DNA of 64,000 nt from Clostridiaceae bacterium (GTDB lineage: Bacteria > Bacillota > Clostridia > Peptostreptococcales > T1SED10-28), in assembly GCA_003554105.1 (NCBI GenBank), contig PWFQ01000060.1, positions 117,531 through 181,530 on the forward strand. The letters are read 5' to 3'. The position numbers were made by a program, and so were the translations under genes. The notes beneath the pieces are model-generated. The model saw only the letters and a program-made list of their open reading frames with translations. It did not search any database and was not told the DNA's origin. The first letter of the stretch is position 1. Every line of letters begins with the position of its first letter. Positions 25,581-34,995 of the stretch are shown one piece after another.

Positions 25581-26642
25581 ACGTTTCTGTCGTAACCATT
25601 CAGGAATATCAAAGGATTTTTCCTGTTCCTTGCCGACTTTTACGGGTTGCTCTTCGGAATTAACTTCCAGTGTTTTTATCTCATCGCCATTTTCAAACCC
25701 GGTTGCAATAATTGTCACCTTGATGCGATCACCCATGTTTTCATCAATAACCGAACCAAAAATAATATTTGCTTCCGGATCTGCTTTTTCCGTGATTATT
25801 TCAGCCGCTTCATTAATTTCAAATAAATTCATCTCAGCATTTCCTGTAATATTTAACAGGACTCCCCGGGCTCCTTGAATTGAAGTTGAAAGAAGAGGAC
25901 TTTCGATTGCTTTGTTAACAGCTTTCACAGCTTTGTTCTCTCCTTCTGCAACACCTACACCCATATGAGCAATTCCCTGTTCACGCATTACAGTGCTCAC
26001 ATCTGCAAAATCAAGATTTACAAGCCCGGGAATCGTGATTAAATCTGAAATTCCCTGGACTCCCTGTAGTAAAACGTTGTCCGCCAGCTTAAATGCATTA
26101 ACCATGCTGGTACTGCTATCGGCAACTTCCAGCAGTTTATCATTTGGAACCATCACAAGGGTATCCACGTGCTTTTTCAATTCCTCCAGACCATCCTTTG
26201 CAGCACTCATTCGTCGCTTCCCTTCAAACTTAAAGGGTTCAGTAACAACTCCTACTGTAAGAATTCCTAGACGTTTAGCAACTTCTGCGATCACCGGAGC
26301 CGATCCTGTTCCCGTACCGCCACCCATTCCTGCGGTAATAAAAACCATATCCGCTCCACTGAGCAGTCCCTCAATTTCCGCTTCGCTCTCAAATGCTGCC
26401 TTTTTTCCAATCGCGGGGTCCGCCCCTGCTCCAAGACCCTTGGTCATTTTTGCTCCGATCTGCAGTTTGTAATCTGCAACGGAGTTATACAGTGCCTGTT
26501 TATCGGTATTGACAGCGATATACTCTACCCCTTGAAGACCAGTGCTTACCATGTGATTAACGGCATTATTTCCCCCACCACCGGTTCCGATCACTTTAAT
26601 CTTGGCAATATGGCTCTCATCTTGAATATCAAATTCCAGCAT
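25578..26642 (-). CDS. ftsZ: cell division protein FtsZ
   Basis: 354 aa tubulin-like GTPase that forms the Z ring. The GTP-binding motif [10 protein letters not shown], the N-terminal [11 protein letters not shown] and the T7 loop NLDFADVST are intact. The C-terminal peptide DIPEWLRQ, the binding site for FtsA/SepF-type partners, is present at the end. The linker is short and acidic. ATG 26642 has SD AAGGAGTGGG. Not next to ftsA or a dcw cluster, so this is an isolated ftsZ. Confidence 0.97.
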   Translation of the reverse strand: MLEFDIQDESHIAKIKVIGTGGGGNNAVNHMVSTGLQGVEYIAVNTDKQALYNSVADYKLQIGAKMTKGLGAGADPAIGKKAAFESEAEIEGLLSGADMVFITAGMGGGTGTGSAPVIAEVAKRLGILTVGVVTEPFKFEGKRRMSAAKDGLEELKKHVDTLVMVPNDKLLEVADSSTSMVNAFKLADNVLLQGVQGISDLITIPGLVNLDFADVSTVMREQGIAHMGVGVAEGENKAVKAVNKAIESPLLSTSIQGARGVLLNITGNAEMNLFEINEAAEIITEKADPEANIIFGSVIDENMGDRIKVTIIATGFENGDEIKTLEVNSEEQPVKVGKEQEKSFDIPEWLRQKR

Positions 26643-26754
26643 CCATTCCCACTCCTTTTTCTACAAGTTCAACTCTCTGCTTTTCTACTCATTCTCTCAT
26701 TATACTACATCCGCTAAGGGTTTCAAGTCCTATAAACGTCCTATTTATAAAGAA

Positions 26755-27588
26755 TTATCCGGTGTATGCCTCCCTTAATAATGCGATTTCTTTTTGATAT
26801 CCCGGGAGCTCGTTCGGTGTCTCCAAATTATATGTCAAATTTCTTAGTTTCCTGTGATTAATCATCCGGATTAATGCATCCAAACCGATTGTTCCTTCTC
26901 CCAAAACCTCATGTCGGTCTTTATGGGAAGCAAATGGGGTTTTACTGTCATTTAAATGAATTGCATGGAGCCTGCCCAGACCAACCTTTTTATCGATCTG
27001 ATTCAAAACTCCGTCTAAATCATTGACGATATCGTATCCCGCTGAATACAGGTGACAGGTATCAAGACAGATCCCTATTCTGTGGCCGTCTTTCGTCCCA
27101 TCAATAATCGCTTTAAGCTCTTCGAAAGTACTTCCGATTTCCGTTCCTTTTCCTGACATTCCCTCTAAAAGAATTGGGGATGACCCTTCTTCGGGAATTG
27201 ATTGATTAAGACCATCAATGATTCGTTGGATGCCTTCCTTTTTCGATCCTTTTACATAGGAACCGGGGTGAAAAATATAATAACAGTTTGAAATTTCTTC
27301 GATCCGCTTTAAATCATCCTCCAAGAGCTCCCTGGAGTAATTTCTCGTTTCTTGTTTATCCGAGGCCAAATTCATCGTGTAGGATCCATGGGCAAAGAGA
27401 GGGCCCCATTGATTGATTTCCATTATTTCTCTTAAACCTTGAAGGTCCTTTGGATTTAGGGCTTTGGCTTTTCCACCTCGGGGATTTCTCGTAAAAAACT
27501 GAAACGTATTTGCGCCGATTCCCAGAGCTGTCTCTCCAGCATTTAAAAATCCTTTGGCAATTGATATATGACTGCCGATCTTCAACAT
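26755..27588 (-). CDS. nfo: deoxyribonuclease IV (AP endonuclease)
   Basis: 277 aa zinc-dependent TIM-barrel endonuclease cutting at abasic sites in base excision repair. Metal-ligand segments are seen: GSHIS at the N-terminus, FAHGSY, YIFHPGS, LLEGMSG, CLDTCHLYSAGYD, IHLNDSKTPFAS, DRHEVLGEG and LETPN near the end. Length matches EndoIV (about 280). ATG 27588 with SD AAGGTGGGG. Follows the lipid kinase gene by 20 nt on the same strand and is likely co-transcribed. Confidence 0.95.
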   Translation of the reverse strand: MLKIGSHISIAKGFLNAGETALGIGANTFQFFTRNPRGGKAKALNPKDLQGLREIMEINQWGPLFAHGSYTMNLASDKQETRNYSRELLEDDLKRIEEISNCYYIFHPGSYVKGSKKEGIQRIIDGLNQSIPEEGSSPILLEGMSGKGTEIGSTFEELKAIIDGTKDGHRIGICLDTCHLYSAGYDIVNDLDGVLNQIDKKVGLGRLHAIHLNDSKTPFASHKDRHEVLGEGTIGLDALIRMINHRKLRNLTYNLETPNELPGYQKEIALLREAYTG

Positions 27589-27608
27589 TTTACCCCACCT
27601 TCATGAGT

Positions 27609-28493
27609 TTATCGCAGAAAATTAATTGTTGACTCTTTTTTTATTCTTAGTTCTTTTACCGTTAACAGATTTCCGTCTTCCTGAATAACTGTGCCTTTTT
27701 GAAATTCAACACGGATGTCCTTTCCTTGAAAAAATTCAATCTCCGGCACTGAACCGTGGGTCCCTTTAAAGATTTTCCTGAAATTCCATAGAAGCTTTAA
27801 CCGGCTCATCTTGGACACAGTGCATATCTGAAATTCCTTTTTATACGGACTGGCATCAGGGCAGATTTTCATTCCATTCCCCACGTATTTCCCATTAGCG
27901 ATAGCGGTGATATATGTAGTCCGCAGAACTTCCCTATCATCAATCGTTAACTTCACTTCTTTTGGCCGGTAGACCATCAGCATTTTCAGAGTACTGTAAA
28001 GATAATTCAGTTTTCCGTCCCTGATGATGTTTTTATTCTTCTCTTTGATGATTTCCGAATCCACTCCCCACCCTAAAACATTAATAAAATAATGGTCATT
28101 CACCTTTGGGAGATAGAGCTGGTCGGTTATTCCCATTTTTATCCGATCCATACTTTCCTTAATGTTTTCCGAAAGATTCAAGGTTTTCAGGAAGTCGTTC
28201 CCTGATCCGGTCGGAATTATACCAACAGATATCCGTCTTTCTGCAACTCCATTGATCACTTCAGCCAGTGTGCCATCTCCTCCTACTGCGATGACATCCG
28301 TATATCCCCTCTCCATTTCGTTTTTTACAAGGCTGGAAATTTGACCTTCTTCCTTGGAAATCAGAATTTCATGAGGAATTTCATCAAACTCTTCCCTGAT
28401 ACGGGTAATCAAAGCCATGGCCTCACCTTTTCCGGCCACTGGATTAATCAGAAACAAGATTTTTCGATTTATCATTGTCTGCTTATCATTCAT
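27609..28493 (-). CDS. diacylglycerol/lipid kinase (YegS/DgkB family)
   Basis: 294 aa lipid kinase of the diacylglycerol kinase catalytic family, phosphorylating diacylglycerol or a related lipid in phospholipid turnover. The ATP-binding motif GGDGTLAEVINGV and the IPTGSGNDF motif are intact, and NPVAGKG marks the N-terminal domain. ATG 28493 has a weak SD (AGAAGTG); the Met at residue 7 is an alternative start. Two-gene operon with nfo. Confidence 0.9.
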   Translation of the reverse strand: MNDKQTMINRKILFLINPVAGKGEAMALITRIREEFDEIPHEILISKEEGQISSLVKNEMERGYTDVIAVGGDGTLAEVINGVAERRISVGIIPTGSGNDFLKTLNLSENIKESMDRIKMGITDQLYLPKVNDHYFINVLGWGVDSEIIKEKNKNIIRDGKLNYLYSTLKMLMVYRPKEVKLTIDDREVLRTTYITAIANGKYVGNGMKICPDASPYKKEFQICTVSKMSRLKLLWNFRKIFKGTHGSVPEIEFFQGKDIRVEFQKGTVIQEDGNLLTVKELRIKKESTINFLR

Positions 28494-28602
28494 GTTTTCA
28501 CTTCTTTCATCGTGGTCTTGACTTTCTTATTGATAACTGTTTAGATTATAGCACAGTCGGTTATAATTAATCTATGACAGTTGGCAAGAAAGGAAGACTT
28601 TA

Positions 28603-29274
28603 ATGAAAAAGAAACGTACGATCACAAATGGGATTATTTTAATTAACGCATTTATCTTTCTGGCAATGTTTCTTATTGGAGGAAGCGGTGTGTTCCGAAA
28701 TCCGGTCATGCTTTTAGCCTTCGGCGCCCACTTTGGCCCTCTAATTATTGAAGGGGAATGGTTTCGGCTTGTTACGTCAATGTTTATTCATGGTGGAATC
28801 ATGCATATCTTTTTCAATATGTATATTCTTTATATTTTTGGTAACCTTGCAGAGAAGGTCTATGGCTCTTATAAATTTCTTACCATCTATATGGCAACAG
28901 GAATCTTTGCAAGCCTTGCAACTCTGATCGTGAATCCGGCAACCTTATCCGTTGGAGCTTCCGGAGCAATTTTCGGCTTAATTGGTCTATTATTCGGTAC
29001 AGGATTTAGAAAGGATACTCCCGGGCTGTTAAAATCCATCACCGGCAGCACCCTTCTGCCCATGATCCTGATCAATGTATTTTTAGGATTCACCGTTCCA
29101 TCGATTAACAACGCAGCACATCTCGGAGGTTTGTTTTCCGGTATGATTTTTGGAATCTCAACCCCGGTCCTCCGAAGTTACACCAGACACTCTATTTGGA
29201 AAATCACATTTTTAGGTTCATTATTCATCTTCTTTTCCAGCTTTGCTTCCTTATTGATGATCCTCTTCGGATAA
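28603..29274 (+). CDS. rhomboid-family intramembrane serine protease
   Basis: 223 aa protease with six to seven transmembrane helices. The catalytic serine lies in GASGAIFG and the catalytic histidine in AAHLGGLFSG; HGGIMHIFFNM is the conserved L1/TM2 block. Rhomboids cleave single-pass membrane proteins within the bilayer; substrate unknown. ATG 28603 with SD AAGGAAG. Divergent from the lipid kinase gene. Confidence 0.93.
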   Translation: MKKKRTITNGIILINAFIFLAMFLIGGSGVFRNPVMLLAFGAHFGPLIIEGEWFRLVTSMFIHGGIMHIFFNMYILYIFGNLAEKVYGSYKFLTIYMATGIFASLATLIVNPATLSVGASGAIFGLIGLLFGTGFRKDTPGLLKSITGSTLLPMILINVFLGFTVPSINNAAHLGGLFSGMIFGISTPVLRSYTRHSIWKITFLGSLFIFFSSFASLLMILFG

Positions 29275-29356
29275 TGAAATCCGGGCTTTATCGATCCCCT
29301 TTTTAATGCTACAATAATACTATCGATTGAATCAATAGAAAAAGGAGGCAATGACA

Positions 29357-29905
29357 ATGATTCAACACAACTTGAATCCTGATAATACAAGTCTTTTAGT
29401 CATTGATTTTCAGGAAAAACTGGTTCCGATTATGCAGGAATCTGATAGAACCATAAAAAATGCTCAAACTCTGATTAAAATCGCCAAGGCCCTTGATATG
29501 CCCATTACTGTGACAGAGCAGTATCCTAAAGGCATCGGCCATACTGTTAAAGAGATCACCGAAGTCCTTGCAAGTGTGGAACCCATTGAAAAAATGTCTT
29601 TTACCGCATGCACTTCAGACGTAAAGGAAGCTTTATCAAAGAACCCTCGCAGAAAGATTCTCGTGACGGGAATTGAAGCCCACGTCTGCGTTTTTCAAAG
29701 CGTTCGTGATCTCCTTTCCGAAGAGTATGAGGTCTATGTGGTTGCTGACAGTGTTTCTTCCAGAAAAAGTTTCAATTACGAAAACGGTCTTGCTCTTATG
29801 AAAGATTTGGGGGCCGTCATCACAAATACGGAAACGGTGCTTTTTGATTTATTGAAGGTCTCAGATCATCCGAGATTTAAAGAGCTCTCAAAGCTCATTC
29901 GTTAA
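29357..29905 (+). CDS. isochorismatase-family cysteine hydrolase
   Basis: 182 aa hydrolase with the Asp-Lys-Cys triad typical of the isochorismatase/nicotinamidase superfamily: Asp in LVIDFQEK, the cis-peptide region and the nucleophile in GIEAHVCV. It resembles the YcaC/MAL-type branch; the substrate cannot be read from the sequence. The second ATG (29357) is chosen because AAAGGAGG lies 8 nt before it and only 2 nt before the first ATG (29351). Ended by a strong hairpin. Confidence 0.88.
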   Translation: MIQHNLNPDNTSLLVIDFQEKLVPIMQESDRTIKNAQTLIKIAKALDMPITVTEQYPKGIGHTVKEITEVLASVEPIEKMSFTACTSDVKEALSKNPRRKILVTGIEAHVCVFQSVRDLLSEEYEVYVVADSVSSRKSFNYENGLALMKDLGAVITNTETVLFDLLKVSDHPRFKELSKLIR

Positions 29906-29930
29906 TGACGACCCACGATAATCATTCTAT

Positions 29931-29955
29931 AAAACACCTGAAAGGGTGTTTTTTC
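29931..29955 (+). terminator. terminator after isochorismatase-family gene
   Basis: AACACC and GGTGTT pair around a short loop, followed by TTTTTTCT. Confidence 0.8.
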
Positions 29956-30018
29956 TCTGTTAGTACTTTTTATGATGTTCTCACTGTTAATATACCTATT
30001 CATTAGGAGGTGCCGGTT

Positions 30019-31341
30019 ATGAATTATCAGGATGCATTGAACTATATCCATGGGACCTATCAGTTTGGAAAAAAACTGGGGTTGGAGAACATGCAGGATC
30101 TTCTCCACAAGCTTGGAAACCCTCAGGATTCCCTGAAGATCATTCATGTTGCAGGAACAAACGGTAAGGGGTCAGTATGCTCTTTCCTTGCTCAAATCCT
30201 TACAGAAGCAGGATTCTCCGTTGGTCTGTTTACTTCTCCCTATCTGGAGCGGTTTAATGAGCGAATTCGTTTAACCGGGGAAGAAATTGCCGATGATGAG
30301 CTTGCAAGACATACCTGCATTGTAAAAGAGAAGATCGAAGCAATGATTGAGGAAGGTCGCCATCAACCATCGGAGTTTGAAGTGGTTACAGCCATCGCCT
30401 TCAGTTATTATGCAGAGAAAATGCCCGACTTCTTAATTCTTGAGGTTGGCCTGGGTGGTCGTCTGGATGCTACGAATGCCATCACCTCCCCGGTTCTATC
30501 AATTATCACATCAATTGGAATGGATCATACCCAATACCTTGGAAATACTTTGACTGAAATCGCTAAAGAAAAAGCGGGAATTATAAAACCCCATGTCCCT
30601 GTTCTTGTCTATCCCCAGGACCATGAAGTGGAGTCAGTCATTGCTGAAATTGCCCGAGAAAAATCCGCTCCTTACCTTCAGTTAGACCCTGATGGCATTA
30701 AAATACTGGAACGTTCGTTTTCAGGTCAGATTGTCAAATTTAAAGAATTTCCGGATACACCGCTTTTAATCTCTCTGTTAGGAGAATATCAGGGAATGAA
30801 TGCATACGTTGCTTTTCAGGGAATGAAAGCCTTAATGAATTATGATGTCCTTAACCTCACTGACGGAACACTGGAACAATCCGTCAAAAATGGTTTAAGA
30901 AAAACCCTTTGGGCAGGGCGAATGGAAATATTGGGTGTAAAACCTCTGATCCTCATCGATGGTGCCCACAATCAACAGGCGGGAGAAACCCTTGTTAAAA
31001 GTGTTTTTCAGCTCTTCCCGGGCAGAAAGATCACTCTTCTCTTTGGAATGCTTAACGATAAGGACATTAAAGGATTTGTCGAGACCATTCTTCCTCTCGC
31101 CGACAAAGTTGTCTTGACAAAACCCTTCGGACCGAGAGCAGCCCACCCGAGAGAGTTGAAAGTTTATTTTGAGAGCCGCACTGATGAAATTCACATCGAA
31201 CCTTCGGTGGAAAGAGCAATTGATCTTTCCCTGGAACATACTAATCCGGAGGATCTTCTGGTGATCGCAGGCTCTCTGTATTTAATCGGTGAAGCAAGAA
31301 CTTACTTGAAAAAACGACTGAATAAAACTGGATGTCTCTAG
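30019..31341 (+). CDS. folC: folylpolyglutamate synthase / dihydrofolate synthase
   Basis: 440 aa ATP-dependent ligase adding glutamate to folates (and possibly forming dihydrofolate). Seen are the P-loop GTNGKGSVCSFL, the SPYLERFNERI block, LEVGLGGRLDATN, the omega-loop SIGMDHTQYLG and the C-terminal IDGAHNQQAG. ATG 30019 is preferred over the GTG at 30010, since TTAGGAGGTG lies 7 nt upstream of the ATG. The product feeds one-carbon metabolism including MetH. Monocistronic. Confidence 0.94.
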   Translation: MNYQDALNYIHGTYQFGKKLGLENMQDLLHKLGNPQDSLKIIHVAGTNGKGSVCSFLAQILTEAGFSVGLFTSPYLERFNERIRLTGEEIADDELARHTCIVKEKIEAMIEEGRHQPSEFEVVTAIAFSYYAEKMPDFLILEVGLGGRLDATNAITSPVLSIITSIGMDHTQYLGNTLTEIAKEKAGIIKPHVPVLVYPQDHEVESVIAEIAREKSAPYLQLDPDGIKILERSFSGQIVKFKEFPDTPLLISLLGEYQGMNAYVAFQGMKALMNYDVLNLTDGTLEQSVKNGLRKTLWAGRMEILGVKPLILIDGAHNQQAGETLVKSVFQLFPGRKITLLFGMLNDKDIKGFVETILPLADKVVLTKPFGPRAAHPRELKVYFESRTDEIHIEPSVERAIDLSLEHTNPEDLLVIAGSLYLIGEARTYLKKRLNKTGCL

Positions 31342-31352
31342 GGCATCCAGTT
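31322..31352. terminator. hairpin between convergent folC and tspO-like genes
   Basis: AACTGGATG and CATCCAGTT form a 9-bp stem containing both stop codons. On the minus strand it is followed by TTTTATT, so it fits best as terminator of the tspO-like operon. Confidence 0.65.
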
Positions 31353-32117
31353 ATAATATTGCTCACTCACTTTATCTTTTCTTATCACCCATAACAAAGA
31401 AATCAATATGATCCCTGCCAGAACTCCCGGCGCAACCCAATAGACCATCTCTTCATTTTGATTTTCCACAAGAATTCCGATATAGGCCCAGATAAACACT
31501 AAAGGAAATAATCGATCCCTCTCTCTGACGATAAACCACAAAGCCAGAATTGAACCTACGGTCAGCAGAATGATCATCCACTGCCCTTCAGGAAGGATCC
31601 AATTGTTTAAGTTACTGTGATCGAAGTAGATAAATGCATTTGCAATGGTTGCGACACTTACCCAGGCTAAATAAATACTGAAGAACCCTCTTACAAATAT
31701 TTTTTCAAGATGTCTCGGCCGCCCGGGCAAATGATTCAGCCGATGATAGATGACGATCAGGTTTAATAATAGAAGTACAATAATCAACATGCTCAGTTCA
31801 ATTTGCAAATAATGCCATGTCAGGATCCAAAGGCCGTTTAATATGCAGGAAGGGAAAAACCATCCTCCCAATTTCCCTATGTAAATCTTATCACCGTAAT
31901 TTGAAGTGAACTGCAAAATTCCGAAGCCGATCATGAGCAGGTAAATCAAACCCCAGATGGAGAAAACGTACCCCGCCGGCGTAAAAAGCACCGGGTATAG
32001 ATCAGAAATTTCCCCTGTGGTCAGATCATTGATTGGCAAAGCATTTGCAAGTCCATTCATCGTGAGTACAAATAAAATACCGATAAAATTCCCCATCTTT
32101 CTCCTTTTGTATTTCAT
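31338..32117 (-). CDS. tryptophan-rich sensory protein-like (TspO/MBR-related) membrane protein
   Basis: 259 aa membrane protein with about seven hydrophobic segments. The FTPAGYVFSIWGLIYLL motif matches the TspO/MBR-related tryptophan-rich family found in many Gram-positives, longer than the 160 aa five-helix TspO. Function of the long form is not established; the short form binds porphyrins. SD GAGGAGG before ATG 32117. It follows the VOC gene by 11 nt in a run of three same-strand genes. Confidence 0.8.
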   Translation of the reverse strand: MKYKRRKMGNFIGILFVLTMNGLANALPINDLTTGEISDLYPVLFTPAGYVFSIWGLIYLLMIGFGILQFTSNYGDKIYIGKLGGWFFPSCILNGLWILTWHYLQIELSMLIIVLLLLNLIVIYHRLNHLPGRPRHLEKIFVRGFFSIYLAWVSVATIANAFIYFDHSNLNNWILPEGQWMIILLTVGSILALWFIVRERDRLFPLVFIWAYIGILVENQNEEMVYWVAPGVLAGIILISLLWVIRKDKVSEQYYNWMP

Positions 32118-32128
32118 ATAATCCTCCT

Positions 32129-32488
32129 CTAGTCCAGAAATTTCTGTATTTCCAGTGCATATCCGTTGGGATCTTTAATGAAAAAATGATAAATCTTAAA
32201 GGCTTCATTGACTTTAGGAGGCTCCAGGGTATTCCAACCGGAATCCACAAGCTTTTGGTAAATCCGATCCACGTCCTCAACTACCCAGGTAATTATTGGG
32301 CTTTTCCATGCTTTTGTCGGTTCAATATGGTTACAAAAACCCAGTTTGCCACTTCCCGGCACATCATAGATACGGCAGGCGCCCTGATCTTTATATAAAG
32401 GAAATCCTAATATTCCCTGATAAAAATGATGCACCTTTGCTAAATTTTCTGCTCCGAAAAAAACAATTAAACCTTCTTCTTTTCCCAT
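32129..32488 (-). CDS. VOC-family (glyoxalase/bleomycin-resistance) protein
   Basis: 119 aa vicinal-oxygen-chelate fold protein. Two beta-alpha-beta-beta-beta halves are visible, with LAKVHHFYQGILGFPL in the first and VEDVDRIYQKLVDSGW plus FFIKDPNGYALEIQKF in the second. One metal-ligand Glu (ALEI) and a His (VHHFY) are in place. It might be a glyoxalase-type enzyme or a resistance protein; function is open. SD GGGAGG before ATG 32488. In an operon with the alpha/beta hydrolase and the TspO-like gene. Confidence 0.82.
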   Translation of the reverse strand: MGKEEGLIVFFGAENLAKVHHFYQGILGFPLYKDQGACRIYDVPGSGKLGFCNHIEPTKAWKSPIITWVVEDVDRIYQKLVDSGWNTLEPPKVNEAFKIYHFFIKDPNGYALEIQKFLD

Positions 32489-32502
32489 TTTCTATCCTCC
32501 CA

Positions 32503-33432
32503 TCATAAATGATTTGTCATCCAGTTTACCACATCCTGATAGACCGCTTCCTTATTGGATTCATGCAGCATTTCATGGCGTCCTTTCGGATAATATCTGG
32601 TTTCCACTAAAGTATTCCCACTTTTCAAATATTTTTCTTTGATCAATTCCACGCCCTTTGTTTCTTTCCCAACAGGATCGTGTTCTCCTGAGAACAGGTA
32701 GATCGGGAGTTCTTTTGGTGTTCTTTCATGGTTCTCCTGTTTATTGACTCTAATCACGGAACGCAAAAGATCCTGATAAAACCCTGCGGTAAAGACATTG
32801 CCACATAGGGGGTCATTCTCGTAGGCTTCAACCTCCCAGGGGTCAGAGCTTAACCAATCATGCTCAGTGTCGGAGGGTTGAAATTTTTTGTTGAAACCAC
32901 CAAAGCTCATCTTGTGCAGAAAAGGACTCTTCTTTTTTTTGCCTTTTATAAGTCCTTCTATTCGGGCAGCAATCAGACCCATATACACATCAATGCCTGG
33001 AGGAGCAAGAGTTCCGCTTAAAATAAGGCCATGCAGATTTTCACCGTAGCGCTGGGCATACTCTCTTGCGAGTAAGGATCCCATGCTGTGTCCAAGTAAA
33101 AAGACCGGCAGGTCATTGTAGTCCTCTCTAATTCTTTCCTGTAAGGACAGTAAATCCGAGAGTACAAGATTCCATCCATCCTTTTCACCGAAATAGCCTT
33201 CAATTCCATTTTTTCCGATGGTTTTGCCGTGACCTCGATGGTCATTCCCATAAACAGCAAAGCCTTGCTGTACCATATATCTTGCAAAATCGTCATAGCG
33301 CTCGATATGTTCCGCCATACCATGAGAGATTTGCAATACGGCTCTGGTTTTACTGCGATCTTTATTCAACCATCTTTTTGCATAAATCCGTTTACCATCT
33401 TTCCCTTTAAAGAAAAAACCTTCCACGACCAT
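32503..33432 (-). CDS. alpha/beta hydrolase, monoacylglycerol-lipase-like
   Basis: 309 aa serine hydrolase of the lysophospholipase/monoacylglycerol lipase group. The nucleophile is in LGHSMGS, the acid in SGEHDPVG and the histidine in GRHEMLHE; the oxyanion-side motif ISHGMAEH and YGNDHRGHG are present. No signal peptide, so cytosolic. Probably hydrolyses glycerides or lysolipids. SD AAGGAGAGG before ATG 33432. First gene of a three-gene operon with VOC and TspO-like proteins. Confidence 0.9.
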   Translation of the reverse strand: MVVEGFFFKGKDGKRIYAKRWLNKDRSKTRAVLQISHGMAEHIERYDDFARYMVQQGFAVYGNDHRGHGKTIGKNGIEGYFGEKDGWNLVLSDLLSLQERIREDYNDLPVFLLGHSMGSLLAREYAQRYGENLHGLILSGTLAPPGIDVYMGLIAARIEGLIKGKKKKSPFLHKMSFGGFNKKFQPSDTEHDWLSSDPWEVEAYENDPLCGNVFTAGFYQDLLRSVIRVNKQENHERTPKELPIYLFSGEHDPVGKETKGVELIKEKYLKSGNTLVETRYYPKGRHEMLHESNKEAVYQDVVNWMTNHL

Positions 33433-33488
33433 ATAGATCCTCTCCTTCTTTAAATTACCCGATTTTTAATCCTTTAAGCAGTGTATTC

Positions 33489-34877
33489 TTATGCACTGTA
33501 GCCTTTTTCCTTCTCATATGAGCGCTCTCTTATCTTCATTCCATACCCGTATAAAACCGTTATTACAGGGAGTCCCAGGGACAAAAATGAAAAAGGAAGA
33601 TACGAAACTGTACTGACTCCTAAAATTGATACAATCGCAACAGCGTTCACATTCCAGGGAATCAGGGGGACGGTAACAACACTGCTATCCGCAATCGTTC
33701 TCACAAGATCTTCCTTTCTCAGATGGTGCTTTTGATATGTGCTTTTTAAAAACCTTCCTGGGATGATGATCGATAGGCTTTGATTACAGGTCACTGTATT
33801 AATCAGGATACAGAGCAAGGAGGTTTTGAAGATTAAATCCCTTCCCGACTTTATCCTTCCTTCGAACTCCTCAATAAGAGGTTTAATCATTCCCGTATGC
33901 TCCAGGATGCCATTCAGTGCCGTTGAAAGTAAAATGATTGAGAGAACGGTCCACATAGAAACCCAGCCGCCACCTGATAACAATACGGGGTCTGTACCGT
34001 CGGGAAAATAACCGAAAATCAACGTCCTCACTAAATGAATAATACCGTGAAAATCTGTATTGAGGGGAATCATAAGAAAAATACTTGATATAATTCCGCT
34101 GATAATGCAATAAATTATCGGAACTCTTATCAACGCAAGGAGCATGAGCAGTAACGGAGGAATCAGCATCATCCAGTGGACAGTATGTTCGGCTGCCAGT
34201 GCCGCCATCGTCTGCCTGATATGAAGATCTACAATATCATCCGTAAGAAAGCGGCTTCCCATCCAAAAATAGAGCAGACCGGCAAGTAGATAGATCGGGA
34301 TTAATGTGTTCATTGTCTTTTTTATGTTATCCAAGACATTTGTATTTGTCATATTGGCTGTAAGATTTGCACTGCTGGAAATTGGAGATGAACGATCTCC
34401 TACATAGGCACCGGATATCACAGCTCCGGCAATCCAGGGCAAAGGAATTCCCATGACTCCCCCGATTTCCATGAACGAAATCCCGACGATACTGATCGCT
34501 CCGATCGAGGTGCCGAGAATCATTGAAATAATACTGGTGATTACAAAAATTGCAAACAAACCGTTAAGTCTGGGAAGATAATAGAGCCCAAGATTCATAA
34601 GTGTTGCTGTGGTTCCGCTCATCATCCAGGCTGCAGACAAAACCCCGATAAGGGACATAATCATAAGAATAATTTTACCATTCCCGGTGCCCCATTTAAT
34701 CATATGTAATAGTTCATATGTAGAATACCCATGTTTTCTTGAAACAGAAAAAGCCGTTAAAATTCCCAATAGCAGGCCAAATAATGCTGTATCTGCTAAG
34801 ATCAGTCCAAGTCCGATGCCTACCAGAGTGATTACTAAAACAAGCGCAGTATCTCTGGTTCTCATATGTTTCTCCAT
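33489..34877 (-). CDS. nhaC: Na+/H+ antiporter, NhaC family (copy 1)
   Basis: 462 aa integral membrane protein with about 11-12 transmembrane helices. Seen are the conserved GTSIGAISIVGISFMEIGG, SGAYVGDRSSPISSSANLTA and NTVTCNQSLSIIIPG motifs of the NhaC family, and a C-terminal VPLIPWNVNA motif. It exchanges cytosolic Na+ for external H+, useful in alkaline or saline habitats; the malate-lactate variant MleN is an alternative. ATG 34877 has AAAGGA 9 nt upstream; the longer frame start at 34907 has no SD. A second family member lies at 38088. Confidence 0.9.
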   Translation of the reverse strand: MEKHMRTRDTALVLVITLVGIGLGLILADTALFGLLLGILTAFSVSRKHGYSTYELLHMIKWGTGNGKIILMIMSLIGVLSAAWMMSGTTATLMNLGLYYLPRLNGLFAIFVITSIISMILGTSIGAISIVGISFMEIGGVMGIPLPWIAGAVISGAYVGDRSSPISSSANLTANMTNTNVLDNIKKTMNTLIPIYLLAGLLYFWMGSRFLTDDIVDLHIRQTMAALAAEHTVHWMMLIPPLLLMLLALIRVPIIYCIISGIISSIFLMIPLNTDFHGIIHLVRTLIFGYFPDGTDPVLLSGGGWVSMWTVLSIILLSTALNGILEHTGMIKPLIEEFEGRIKSGRDLIFKTSLLCILINTVTCNQSLSIIIPGRFLKSTYQKHHLRKEDLVRTIADSSVVTVPLIPWNVNAVAIVSILGVSTVSYLPFSFLSLGLPVITVLYGYGMKIRERSYEKEKGYSA

Positions 34878-34933
34878 AGTATCAATTCCTTTATAATTCA
34901 TTGTCAAGAATTATTATACCACTTTCTTTCCAA

Positions 34934-34965
34934 TAAAAAATAGAGAAGGGACAAATTCCCTTCTC
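34934..34965 (-). terminator. terminator of the cobalamin-riboswitch operon
   Basis: GAGAAGGGA and TCCCTTCTC form a stem; minus strand continues with TATTTTTTATT. It follows the ECF S component stop. Confidence 0.82.
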
Positions 34966-34995
34966 ATGATCGGTAATTATACTTCACTGTTCCAT

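Noticed and set aside
25993..26472. Plus-strand ORF of 159 aa opposite ftsZ
   Set aside because: Shadow of ftsZ; composition is typical of reverse-strand artefacts.
33489..34877. Malate/lactate antiporter MleN instead of NhaC
   Set aside because: Sequence cannot separate them; the antiporter family name is kept and noted as an alternative.
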